A DNA stretch of 5,654 nucleotides from an uncultured Bacteriovorax sp. (GCA_946480715.1 CAMLKK010000098.1:1-5654); one strand, 5' to 3'. Positions 1 through 5,588 are shown, counted from the stretch's first letter. Numbers and translations: made by a program. Notes: generated by a model from the letters alone, not told the origin.

Positions 1-752
1 AAAAGGGCCATTGCTTTTTTACCGGCATCAATAGATTTATCGTATTGTTTGATGTCTTTATAGCAGCATGAAAGATTTCCGTAGGCCCATGGCTTGGTGC
101 TGTCAAACTTGATGGCCTTTTCGTATTCTTCAATACATTGAGTGTGATTTTTTTGTTTGTGAAAATAATTTGCTCTCACAGAATAGATGGCCGCTTTATC
201 TTCATTGCTTTCAGATTTTGTTAAAGCGATATCATAAAAATCATCACCGTTTTGTTGATCATCAAAATCAAAAAAGCTTTCCATGACTTTTCGTGCTTGC
301 TTACCAGTCATTTTACTCTTGTCCCAATTTTTAGATGCGCTATAAAGCAGTTGTTTGCCCTCAGGATTCTCTAAAAATATGAGGACGAGCACTTTATCAA
401 TTTGAGCGGCCTGATTGGCAGGATCAGCAGCAGTGGCCTTCTGAAGCAGTTCCAGTGCCTGGGCCATCATCGGTTTATCGTAACTGCTGCCTGATTCTAG
501 AGATAAGTTGCGAAGGAGGGATGCATAGATTCTTAATGACTCTGAATCGTCCGGAGATGTTTTCAAATTGGCCTTTAAGAGTCCAACGACTTCTTTAACG
601 ACAGCTTCTTTTTTAAGAATCCAGTCTCTGCTATTGAGAAGTTGTTCGGCCCTCGCAATTCTTTTGGCCATTTCCGGAGTGTGCTCAGCAGATACCTTCA
701 AAGAAAGAAGGAATAGACTTGCTACAAAGATTTTCGAAAACGCCGCTTTCAT
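1..752 (-). CDS. Exported TPR-repeat protein, C-terminus beyond the window
   Basis: The frame is open from an ATG at 752-750 to the window edge, giving 250 residues with no stop. Residues 1-22 look like a Sec signal peptide: two lysines, a hydrophobic stretch (FVASLFLLSL) and a probable cut after VSA, so the protein should be periplasmic or outer-membrane associated. Residues about 187-220 and 221-250 are two consecutive tetratricopeptide repeats (A-x-Y-x-x-x-A-N-Y-F, then Y-E-K-A-I-K-F-D; next W-A-Y-G-N-L and Y-D-K-S-I). Residues about 55-115 are helical and may hold more divergent repeats. TPRs are protein-binding scaffolds; the partner cannot be told. There is no clear Shine-Dalgarno sequence before the ATG, which is a little unusual, but the signal peptide starts there. 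The repeats probably continue past the edge. The TPR and export calls are fairly firm; the role is unknown. Confidence 0.85.
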   Translation of the reverse strand, partial: MKAAFSKIFVASLFLLSLKVSAEHTPEMAKRIARAEQLLNSRDWILKKEAVVKEVVGLLKANLKTSPDDSESLRIYASLLRNLSLESGSSYDKPMMAQALELLQKATAADPANQAAQIDKVLVLIFLENPEGKQLLYSASKNWDKSKMTGKQARKVMESFFDFDDQQNGDDFYDIALTKSESNEDKAAIYSVRANYFHKQKNHTQCIEEYEKAIKFDSTKPWAYGNLSCCYKDIKQYDKSIDAGKKAMAL

Positions 753-773
753 GTAAACATTATCGATTGCTGG

Positions 774-802
774 AGATTATTCTTAAGTGATTTGATTGTA
801 AA
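774..802 (-). promoter_or_regulatory. Possible sigma-70 promoter of the TPR protein gene
   Basis: On the minus strand TTTACA (802-797) is followed after 17 bases by TAATCT (779-774), about 20 bases before the ATG at 752. The -35 box matches five of six consensus positions; the -10 box is weak. This is pattern matching only. Confidence 0.3.
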
Positions 803-858
803 AACGACTTCGTGTCCCGATTCGAAGATTTTTGTCTAAAGTTTTGACAGGAGGATAG

Positions 859-890
859 AGGCCAGATGAAGTTTGATTTCCACCTGGCCT
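859..890 (-). terminator. Stem-loop just after the stop of the 898-1716 gene
   Basis: Eight bases past the TAA stop on the minus strand, AGGCCAGGTG pairs with CATCTGGCCT: ten pairs with one G-U, around a 12-base loop. The position suits a terminator or a 3'-end stabilising hairpin. No run of T follows (CTATCCTCC comes next), so it is not a classical intrinsic terminator and may instead mark a processed or protected 3' end. Confidence 0.4.
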
Positions 891-897
891 TGTTGAT

Positions 898-1716
898 TTA
901 CTTTTTCTCGATCGCTAGGACTGCTTTGTACTCGGCAATTAATTGCTCGTTAAATTTTGCGAATTCAGTGGCGATATCTCTTCTGGCGAAAGCTCCATAA
1001 ATCGCCACTCTTCCGAAAGCGAGTTGGTCGTCACCCAATGAAAGAACGCGTTTTAGGTATGACATATTTTGTGGATCATATTGACTCATCAATTTCGAAA
1101 CAGTTTCGTTCATACCTTCTTGAACGAGCTTGTAAGCAAAAGGCAGTGCCTTTAATTGCGTATGAATTTTCTTACTATATTGCTCTCTTTCATAAGCACT
1201 TAGACTTTTAAACGTCTGAATATCTTTAAGCTTGCCGTCTCTCAGTTTCCAATCAGAAACCTCTGAGTTTTTGATTTGATCGTTAATGTAATCCAATTTT
1301 TTAAGAACGATTTCGTCATTGATATTGGCATGAGCATCGTCAAGCTTATAAAATGCACTCTGGTACCCGGCCGCTCCAGTCGCCCCGAGACGAATAACTC
1401 CTCCGATAAGATCGAATAGATCTTTTTCTACTCCACAGCCCTTACAAAGATTGATAAATTTTCCGGCCGTCCAGCTCCAATAGACTGTTTCAACGAGAAG
1501 GATTGCTTTTAGCCCTAGCTTTATTGAAGATACAGTCGTTGACCCCCTTAAGAGGTCTTTACCGAGGCCATCGTAGTCTTTGGCCGCACTATTTAGTATG
1601 CCAGTATAGGCAGTTGAGCGCTTAATTTGCTGAGCGGGAGTTGTCGCTTCCTGCGCAGACAGAGAGTTTAATGAGAGGACTGATGTTAAAAGAATGGTTG
1701 CGATAAAATTTTTCAT
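898..1716 (-). CDS. Exported hypothetical protein, 272 aa, with membrane-like segment and CxxC
   Basis: I do not recognise the family. I chose the ATG at 1716 because GGAG (1726-1723) lies six bases upstream of it. A TTG four codons earlier overlaps that ribosome binding site and is unlikely to be used. Residues 1-21 form a signal peptide (MKNFIATILLTSVLSLNSLS, probable cut after LSA). Residues about 65-90 are hydrophobic and aromatic (LKAILLVETVYWSWTAGKFI), followed by C91-K-G-C94 and a glycine-rich stretch at about 104-118. These could be one or two membrane helices or a hydrophobic hairpin; the CxxC could form a disulfide or bind metal. The rest, about 130-272, looks like charged amphipathic helices. 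It is a single gene with its own promoter, spaced away from the TPR gene by 145 bases and a stem-loop. Location is probably periplasmic or membrane-bound; function unknown. Confidence 0.85.
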   Translation of the reverse strand: MKNFIATILLTSVLSLNSLSAQEATTPAQQIKRSTAYTGILNSAAKDYDGLGKDLLRGSTTVSSIKLGLKAILLVETVYWSWTAGKFINLCKGCGVEKDLFDLIGGVIRLGATGAAGYQSAFYKLDDAHANINDEIVLKKLDYINDQIKNSEVSDWKLRDGKLKDIQTFKSLSAYEREQYSKKIHTQLKALPFAYKLVQEGMNETVSKLMSQYDPQNMSYLKRVLSLGDDQLAFGRVAIYGAFARRDIATEFAKFNEQLIAEYKAVLAIEKK

Positions 1717-1760
1717 TTGTGACTCCAATGAGCGACATTACTTTCAGTGTTAATGAAATC

Positions 1761-1788
1761 AATTTAGCAGACATCGAAATATTCACAA
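1761..1788 (-). promoter_or_regulatory. Probable promoter of the 272-aa exported protein gene
   Basis: On the minus strand TTGTGA (1788-1783) is followed after 16 bases by TAAATT (1766-1761). The -10 box is preceded by TGC, an extended -10 motif. It lies about 45 bases before the ATG at 1716 and downstream of the tRNA terminator, so it would give this gene its own transcript. Confidence 0.4.
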
Positions 1789-1830
1789 TTGAACTAGGGT
1801 CTTTCTTACAGGCCGTCTAAAAACTAGACA

Positions 1831-1883
1831 GGTTCCAACACACTTTCCTTGTTAATAAGCAACAAGGAAAGTGTGTTGGAACC
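1831..1883. repeat. Perfect 23-bp inverted repeat with 7-nt loop
   Basis: Positions 1831-1853 (GGTTCCAACA...TCCTTGTT) are the exact reverse complement of 1861-1883 (AACAAGGA...TTGGAACC), separated by AATAAGC. All 23 pairs match, and the match ends at both outer flanks (A facing A). It lies between the tRNA-Gly terminator and the promoter of the 272-aa protein gene. It is not an evident intrinsic terminator. On the plus strand it is followed by nine A. On the minus strand the T run precedes it, and only a small 5-bp stem (1815-1829, GTCTA/TAGAC with loop AAAAC) follows. A DNA cruciform, a protein-binding palindrome, an RNase III-type RNA stem or a small non-autonomous repeat element are all possible. 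No other copy occurs in the window. The structure is certain; the role is unknown. Confidence 0.95.
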
Positions 1884-1911
1884 AAAAAAAAAGCCACCGC
1901 GAGGGTGGCTT
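1884..1911 (-). terminator. Intrinsic terminator of the tRNA-Gly gene
   Basis: Reading the minus strand from 1911, AAAGCCACC pairs perfectly with GGTGGCTTT around a CTCGC loop, and the stem runs straight into nine T (1892-1884, the first three being the stem's last bases). It begins 26 bases past the CCA end of the tRNA. This is a textbook Rho-independent terminator. On the plus strand the same hairpin is followed by TTTGATTAATG and then T runs, so it could also weakly stop plus-strand transcripts. Confidence 0.88.
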
Positions 1912-1936
1912 TGATTAATGTTTTTTATTTTTTAAA

Positions 1937-2013
1937 TGGAGCGGGATAAGAGACTCGAACTCTCGACCTTCTGCATGGCAAGCAGACGCTCTAGCCAACT
2001 GAGCTAATCCCGC
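1937..2013 (-). tRNA. tRNA-Gly, anticodon GCC, CCA encoded
   Basis: The minus strand folds into a full cloverleaf. The acceptor stem GCGGGAT pairs perfectly with ATCCCGC; the D arm is GCTC-AGTTGGCTA-GAGC. The anticodon stem TCTGC/GCAGA holds the loop TTGCCAT, with anticodon GCC at 1979-1977, which reads GGC and GGU glycine codons. The variable loop is AGGTC. The T arm GAGAG-TTCGAGT-CTCTT carries the conserved TTCGA. The discriminator is T, followed by CCA encoded in the DNA (1939-1937). Length is 77 bases including CCA. It is a single tRNA unit with its own promoter upstream and intrinsic terminator downstream. tRNA genes are common integration targets, but I see no second copy of its 3' end in this window. 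Confidence 0.97.
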
Positions 2014-2032
2014 ATCGATTTGAGTAACGCCG

Positions 2033-2061
2033 ATATTAAGGATCGCATCGAAATCTGTCAA
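2033..2061 (-). promoter_or_regulatory. Sigma-70 promoter of tRNA-Gly
   Basis: On the minus strand a perfect TTGACA (2061-2056) is followed after 17 bases by TAATAT (2038-2033). Transcription would start near 2026, about a dozen bases before the mature tRNA 5' end at 2013, leaving a short leader for RNase P. This is the best promoter match in the window. Confidence 0.7.
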
Positions 2062-2069
2062 CGATCCTT
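2038..2069. repeat. 8-bp inverted repeat enclosing the tRNA -35 region
   Basis: AAGGATCG (2038-2045) and CGATCCTT (2062-2069) are exact reverse complements separated by 16 bases. The spacer contains the tRNA -35 box and most of the promoter spacer, and the repeat starts 10 bases past the stop codon of the 257-aa protein gene on the minus strand. It might be a 3' hairpin for that gene, an operator over the tRNA promoter, or chance. On the plus strand the right arm leads into five T. On the minus strand the T run is poor (TTAATAT). Confidence 0.5.
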
Positions 2070-2079
2070 TTTAAAAATC

Positions 2080-2853
2080 TTAGTATTGGCAGTAACTTCC
2101 AGAATTATTGTGCTGGATTGTTTGTAGGGCGCGACCAGTCAATTGCCCGTTTTTCACTTCTAATTCCATCGAACACTTTGTCTCAACCCCGATAAATGAT
2201 CCACGTCCTTCGATTTTCAGGAATTCACCTTTGCCAGGTTTAGAAAACATGGTCCAGCTTTCAACATCCATAGAGCAGCTCGCGTGTCTGCCTGAGAAGA
2301 GAATCTTAACTTTTGATCCCGCCTTATAAGTCATCGTCGAACATTCTGAATCGCCGTAAACTTCTTTTCCTTTTTTAAAACCTGTCGTGAATGTGTAGGC
2401 GCCAACTTGAAAGTTTTCTGCGCGGGCGAGTTTTAGCTCGGCATATCCGCCTAGAGCGCGCGCGAGGATGTCTGCATCTACATTTACTGCTTCCGGAATA
2501 TAGCTGGAATTATAATTGTTAAAACGAGCTTTAAAACATGAAATACTCAAAACTCGTTTGTTCGAAGAAAATCCATATCCATTAGAAATGTACAAACCTT
2601 CAAGTGAACCGAGTTCTTTTTCTTTTTGAATAAGACAAAATTCTGTTGATGCCGCCATGGCAGGAATTTTTACGAGGTTAATTCCCTCTGAAAAAATCGC
2701 GTGAGGAATAAGAGTCGTCCCCAGCATGCGTTGATCTTTTGTCAGATAAATTGATTCAACGTCTTGCTTGATTTTAAGAGTGGAACCAGGAAAAAAGAAA
2801 GCTTGGGCCTGGGAAGTTAAGCATAAAAGTGCTAGCAATGAGATAGTTTTCAT
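2080..2853 (-). CDS. Exported hypothetical protein, 257 aa, six cysteines in mature form
   Basis: I do not recognise the family. The ATG at 2853 has a good ribosome binding site, AAGGA (2863-2859), five bases upstream. Residues 1-18 are a Sec signal peptide (MKTISLLALLCLTSQAQA), with an A-x-A cleavage site before FFFPGS. The cysteine at 11 does not sit in a lipobox, so this is probably not a lipoprotein. The mature protein has six cysteines (73, 106, 171, 193, 227, 255), enough for three disulfides, and alternates short hydrophobic and polar stretches as beta-rich secreted proteins do (for example 183-200 and 218-235). No catalytic motif is apparent. It stands alone, divergent from the 119-aa gene, with the tRNA promoter starting right after its stop. 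I found no convincing promoter in the 2864-2940 region. The exported call is strong; function is unknown. Confidence 0.87.
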   Translation of the reverse strand: MKTISLLALLCLTSQAQAFFFPGSTLKIKQDVESIYLTKDQRMLGTTLIPHAIFSEGINLVKIPAMAASTEFCLIQKEKELGSLEGLYISNGYGFSSNKRVLSISCFKARFNNYNSSYIPEAVNVDADILARALGGYAELKLARAENFQVGAYTFTTGFKKGKEVYGDSECSTMTYKAGSKVKILFSGRHASCSMDVESWTMFSKPGKGEFLKIEGRGSFIGVETKCSMELEVKNGQLTGRALQTIQHNNSGSYCQY

Positions 2854-2941
2854 TTGGGTCCTTAAGAGTCAGTTTTAATATTTTTACCTCTCTAGCAAAC
2901 TTTCCCTAAAAAATGAGGCGTAGATGTAAATAATTCACGTT

Positions 2942-2971
2942 TTAACAAAGACTTTTATTTGGAGGTATAGT
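2942..2971 (+). promoter_or_regulatory. Probable promoter of the 119-aa secreted protein gene
   Basis: TTAACA (2942-2947) is followed after 18 bases by TATAGT (2966-2971); each matches five of six consensus positions. It lies about 35 bases before the start codon. The -10 box is flanked by GGAG and CTCC (2961-2975), a short inverted repeat that could be an operator. Confidence 0.5.
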
Positions 2972-3006
2972 CTCCATATTGACGACTTTTAAAAGTGAGG
3001 ATGAAG

Positions 3007-3366
3007 ATGAAAAACGCATTGAAAATCTTATCTCTAACATCAACTCTTGTTTTTTCTTTAAATGCCAACGCAAGTATTCTTGCTAGAGTTGAAGCAGTCT
3101 TTTGTCAGGGGCCAAATTCATCAACTTATATAGATTTACAAAACAATACAATAGAAAGAGCTAGGTTCAAGACAGAGATCCGCAAAATTGAGAATGTATT
3201 ATTGGATGAAAAGAATGGTCTCATCACATTCTCAGAATCGGGAAGTTCTGTTGTCAATACGTTGAAACTGATGGGCGGAATTTACAGCGAAGATAGAGTC
3301 TCGATTGATTATTATATCGGTAAAAGTTTTCTTTTTGAGTGTCAGGGTAGAGTAAGCAAAATTTAA
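3007..3366 (+). CDS. Small secreted hypothetical protein, 119 aa, two cysteines
   Basis: I do not recognise the family. I chose the ATG at 3007 because GAGG (2997-3000) lies six bases before it. An in-frame GTG (2995) and ATG (3001) overlap or touch that site. Residues 1-22 form a signal peptide (MKNALKILSLTSTLVFSLNA then NA, cut before SIL). The mature protein of about 97 residues has only two cysteines, C33 near the start (V-F-C-Q-G) and C112 near the end (F-E-C-Q-G). The similar settings suggest one disulfide closing a small beta-rich domain. It has its own promoter and is divergent from the 257-aa protein gene. It ends tail to tail with the radical SAM gene, overlapping it by four bases. 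Probably periplasmic or secreted; role unknown. Confidence 0.82.
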   Translation: MKNALKILSLTSTLVFSLNANASILARVEAVFCQGPNSSTYIDLQNNTIERARFKTEIRKIENVLLDEKNGLITFSESGSSVVNTLKLMGGIYSEDRVSIDYYIGKSFLFECQGRVSKI

Positions 3367-3371
3367 ATTTT
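3358..3371. repeat. 14-bp AT palindrome holding both convergent stop codons
   Basis: AAAATTTAAATTTT reads the same on both strands. The plus-strand TAA (3364-3366) and minus-strand TAA (3365-3363) overlap at its centre. No GC-rich hairpin with a T run lies nearby, so no terminator separates the two convergent genes. Confidence 0.85.
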
Positions 3372-4400
3372 AACTTTGTCGCCGTGGCGATTGATGAGCG
3401 TGCCCGAGAATTCATATTGTTCCGGATTGAAGGCCGTCACTTTTCCTTCGCCACCAGGTATATCAATCACGTATTGAGGAATGGCCCAACCTGGTAGTCT
3501 GTCGTGAAGGGGAGCAAATATTCTTCGACCTTCTTCTAACGTCAAATAAAAATGCATGGCCCCAAGAGCTTCATCCGGATGATGAAGGTAATATGGTTTT
3601 ACTCTGAGATCTGCGAGTACAGAAAAAAGTGTGTAGAGATCATTCGTCGTATCATTCACACCTTTTAACAACACAGTCTGAGAGTAGACTTCAATTCCAT
3701 GTTCTGTGAGCGCTTCAATGGCCTCGATAACATCACTTGTGAGTTCAGTGATATGATTCAAGTGAATCATCACCATCGCTCTTTTAAATAGGCCTTGAGC
3801 GCTTTGGAGAAGAGCGAGTAATCCTTCATCAATGCGCGAAGGAAGAATCACAGGTGTGCGTGTGTGAAAGCGAATATATTTGAGTGAACTAATTTCGGAA
3901 AGTTCTTGCAGATAAAAAGCTAGCTTTTCATTGGAGAGGATAAACGGATCGCCTCCAGTGAAAATGATTTCGTTGATATCAGAATTTTCTTCCAGGTATT
4001 TTTTTGCTTCTAAAAACTTTTGCTGATAAATCTCGTCATTGGCCGTGAGTTCATTTTTTCTAAAGCAGTATCGACAGAGAACTGGACAAACCGTAGTCGG
4101 CGTAAAGAGCACACGATTTTCATAGCGATGAATCAGTTGATTATTCTGAGCGTGAACTTTATCCCCAATGGGATCAATGCGACCAGTACTTGCATTCTCA
4201 TCCATATGAGGAAGAAATTGTTTCCACAGTGGAGAATCAGGCCCTGCTCCTTTTATTTTTTCAGCGAAAGACTTTGGAATGAAGAGAGGATAATTCACCT
4301 CTGGGAATTCAACTCCAAAGAACTCATTGAGATCTTTCGTTGATTTGAGTGAATCGCGAAAATCATTTGTCCAGGTCATTGGTCCCAACATGTGTTTCAT
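3363..4400 (-). CDS. kamA: KamA/EpmB-family radical SAM lysine 2,3-aminomutase
   Basis: This is a cytosolic radical SAM enzyme of the lysine 2,3-aminomutase family, which uses S-adenosylmethionine, a [4Fe-4S] cluster and PLP to move an amino group from C2 to C3. Numbering from ATG 4400 (345 aa), the cluster motif CxxxCxxC is C105, C109, C112. R114 matches the carboxylate-binding arginine of clostridial KamA. G-G-D-P is at 149-152 and H-T-R-T-P-V at 179-184. D276 and D313 match the two aspartates that hold the lysine side chain. K320 in P-G-G-E-G-K is the PLP lysine. The length, the N-terminal layout and the stretch C-R-Y-C-F-R recall E. coli EpmB, which makes beta-lysine for EF-P. No cysteines exist outside the cluster, so the zinc site of clostridial KamA is absent. 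The symbol is family level; free lysine or EF-P lysine remain open. A TTG at 4412 and ATGs at 4391 and 4379 are other possible starts; none has a clear ribosome binding site. It overlaps the upstream gene, so translation is probably coupled. Confidence 0.9.
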   Translation of the reverse strand: MKHMLGPMTWTNDFRDSLKSTKDLNEFFGVEFPEVNYPLFIPKSFAEKIKGAGPDSPLWKQFLPHMDENASTGRIDPIGDKVHAQNNQLIHRYENRVLFTPTTVCPVLCRYCFRKNELTANDEIYQQKFLEAKKYLEENSDINEIIFTGGDPFILSNEKLAFYLQELSEISSLKYIRFHTRTPVILPSRIDEGLLALLQSAQGLFKRAMVMIHLNHITELTSDVIEAIEALTEHGIEVYSQTVLLKGVNDTTNDLYTLFSVLADLRVKPYYLHHPDEALGAMHFYLTLEEGRRIFAPLHDRLPGWAIPQYVIDIPGGEGKVTAFNPEQYEFSGTLINRHGDKVKI

Positions 4401-4677
4401 TAGGTTTTTCAACTGGTCTGCTGATTTCTTTGATGTAGTGATGTTTCGCCCACCAGGCCGTTCCGCGAATGAGGAGTGCGCCCATGATCGACATGCCGAT
4501 AAAATGCGAGAAGACTTCCGTCGTCGTCATGAGTCCTGAATTCGTGAGGGTGTAGAACATCCACTTCAACAAAATGAGGTGAAGAACAAAGATCAGCACT
4601 TGTTGCAGACGGTACCAGACATTATATTTTTGAATAAAACTTTCTTTCATAATTTTTTCTAAGCGTTCAGCAGCCAT
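4363..4677 (-). CDS. Small two-helix membrane protein, 104 aa
   Basis: I do not recognise the family. Residues about 26-44 (VLIFVLHLILLKWMFYTLT) and about 55-73 (VFSHFIGMSIMGALLIRGT) are hydrophobic and long enough to be membrane helices. A short helical N-terminus and a polar C-terminal tail of about 30 residues flank them, so it is likely an inner-membrane protein with both ends on the same side. The frame starts with ATG 4677, 19 bases inside the end of the exonuclease gene. A second ATG at 4650, eight bases past that gene's TAG, would give 95 residues with the same helices; neither has a clear ribosome binding site. Its end overlaps the start of the aminomutase gene by about 38 bases or less, depending on that start. 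The overlaps show it belongs to the same operon. It could anchor or regulate a neighbour, but nothing in the sequence proves that. Confidence 0.72.
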   Translation of the reverse strand: MAAERLEKIMKESFIQKYNVWYRLQQVLIFVLHLILLKWMFYTLTNSGLMTTTEVFSHFIGMSIMGALLIRGTAWWAKHHYIKEISRPVEKPNETHVGTNDLDK

Positions 4678-5588
4678 TTTTGAATATCATCAGCAGAAGG
4701 TGAGCGGAGCTCTTTAACTTTGGAAAGTTTAAAAGATTTTTGCATTCCACTCCACAAGCAACGAGCGTATAAAACACTGCCTTCCGTTGTATTTAAGAGC
4801 GCAGTCAATTTGATCGGACGATATTGATTTTTGTGATTACCGCCGGAGTAAAGCATTTCTACTACAGCAGCTTCTTTCACTAATTTTTCTAAATTTTTTA
4901 AATGTTCAGGAAGTTCTTCGGCCTTACTTTTTTCAAATTGATCGAGATCGAAGAGGTGACCATGTGTTCTTAATTCAGTTCGTTCAGCAGCACTCAATCT
5001 TTCAAGCGATGAAATAAAAACTTTTAGCGAGGCAAAGGCGTCATCGAGTGCACGGTGATGATTCACGAGCGGAATATTGAGTTCTTTTACAAGTGTTGCA
5101 AGTTTATGATTAGGAGTTTCTTTGTGCGTGTGACGAGAAAGTTTACACGAACAATAAATGGGATTTGGTGAGAGCGTAAAGTTACCTTTTTGTAATCCCA
5201 TGACGATGAAGCCTAAATCAAATTTAGCGTTGTGGGCGACAATAGGAAATGATCCGACAAAATCCTTAAGCTCTTCCAAAATTGTATTGAGAGTAGGAGC
5301 TTCTGCGACCATTTCGTCAGTAATATTGTGAATGGCCGTTGTATGCGGAGGAATGGGAATTTCCGGGTTAACCAATGTCTGAAAGACTTCGATTTTCTCA
5401 TTCGTGACTTTGTAGAAGGCCACTTCAATAATGCGGTCAACGAGCGGAGAGAGCCCTGTTGTCTCTAAATCAACGGCTATAACGCCTTCAGGAAAATGAC
5501 TCAACAAAGTGCTCATATCCGAGCTACTTAAAGCAAGGCCCTGAGGACCATTTTCCCCAATGCAATAACTCTGAATATTGCTATGCAT
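4659..5588 (-). CDS. DEDDh 3'-5' exonuclease (DnaQ-like) with WYL-like C-terminal region
   Basis: The N-terminal domain is a DnaQ/RNase T-type exonuclease that removes nucleotides from 3' ends using two metal ions. Numbering from ATG 5588 (309 aa), Exo I is D-L-E-T-T-G with D40 and E42, Exo II is A-H-N-A-K-F-D with D124, and Exo III is H178-R-A-L-D-D183. All DEDDh residues are present. The domain spans about 34-195; a helical linker follows to about 240. Residues about 240-297 (Y-S-G-G, Y-R-P-I-K-L, L-Y-A-R-C-L-W, S-F-K-L-S-K-V) resemble a WYL domain, a ligand- or nucleic-acid-sensing fold; this part is tentative. It lacks polymerase parts and is not obviously the replicative epsilon subunit. 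ATG 5588 overlaps the stop of a possible upstream gene (ATGCATAG). A TTG at 5624 and ATGs at 5618 and 5516 are alternatives. It heads a minus-strand cluster with the membrane protein and aminomutase. The substrate is unknown; DNA repair or RNA trimming are both possible. Confidence 0.9.
   Translation of the reverse strand: MHSNIQSYCIGENGPQGLALSSSDMSTLLSHFPEGVIAVDLETTGLSPLVDRIIEVAFYKVTNEKIEVFQTLVNPEIPIPPHTTAIHNITDEMVAEAPTLNTILEELKDFVGSFPIVAHNAKFDLGFIVMGLQKGNFTLSPNPIYCSCKLSRHTHKETPNHKLATLVKELNIPLVNHHRALDDAFASLKVFISSLERLSAAERTELRTHGHLFDLDQFEKSKAEELPEHLKNLEKLVKEAAVVEMLYSGGNHKNQYRPIKLTALLNTTEGSVLYARCLWSGMQKSFKLSKVKELRSPSADDIQKWLLNA

Noticed and set aside
568..756. 62-codon plus-strand frame with a hydrophobic stretch
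   Set aside because: It is antisense to the TPR gene's signal peptide and first domain; its hydrophobic look comes from the complementary coding.
808..827. CTTCG/CGAAG 5-bp inverted repeat followed by T on the plus strand
   Set aside because: The stem is short with a 10-base loop and no plus-strand gene precedes it; it is likely chance.
957..1211. 84-codon plus-strand open frame
   Set aside because: It lies wholly inside the 272-aa gene on the other strand, has no ribosome binding site or domain pattern, and looks like a shadow frame.
1831..1883. Reading the 23-bp hairpin as an intrinsic terminator
   Set aside because: Nine A follow it on the plus strand, and the T run comes before it on the minus strand; neither side has a T run directly after the stem.
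1831..1883. Reading the inverted repeat as the ends of an insertion sequence
   Set aside because: Only seven bases lie between the arms, there is no transposase, and no target duplication is visible at the flanks.
1889..1911. Resemblance of CCACCGCGAGGGTGG to a T-box core
   Set aside because: The similarity is only short words within a simple 9-bp terminator stem; no specifier loop or T-box architecture is present.
1937..2013. tRNA-Gly as an integration site (attB/attL)
   Set aside because: No integrase and no second copy of the tRNA 3' end occur in the window.
4020..4539. Two plus-strand open frames of 107 and 70 codons
   Set aside because: Both are antisense to the aminomutase and membrane protein genes, which have clear protein features; the plus-strand products are unlike any real protein.
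5213..5440. 75-codon minus-strand frame within the exonuclease
   Set aside because: It overlaps the catalytic core of a well-supported DEDDh exonuclease in another frame, so it is a shadow.
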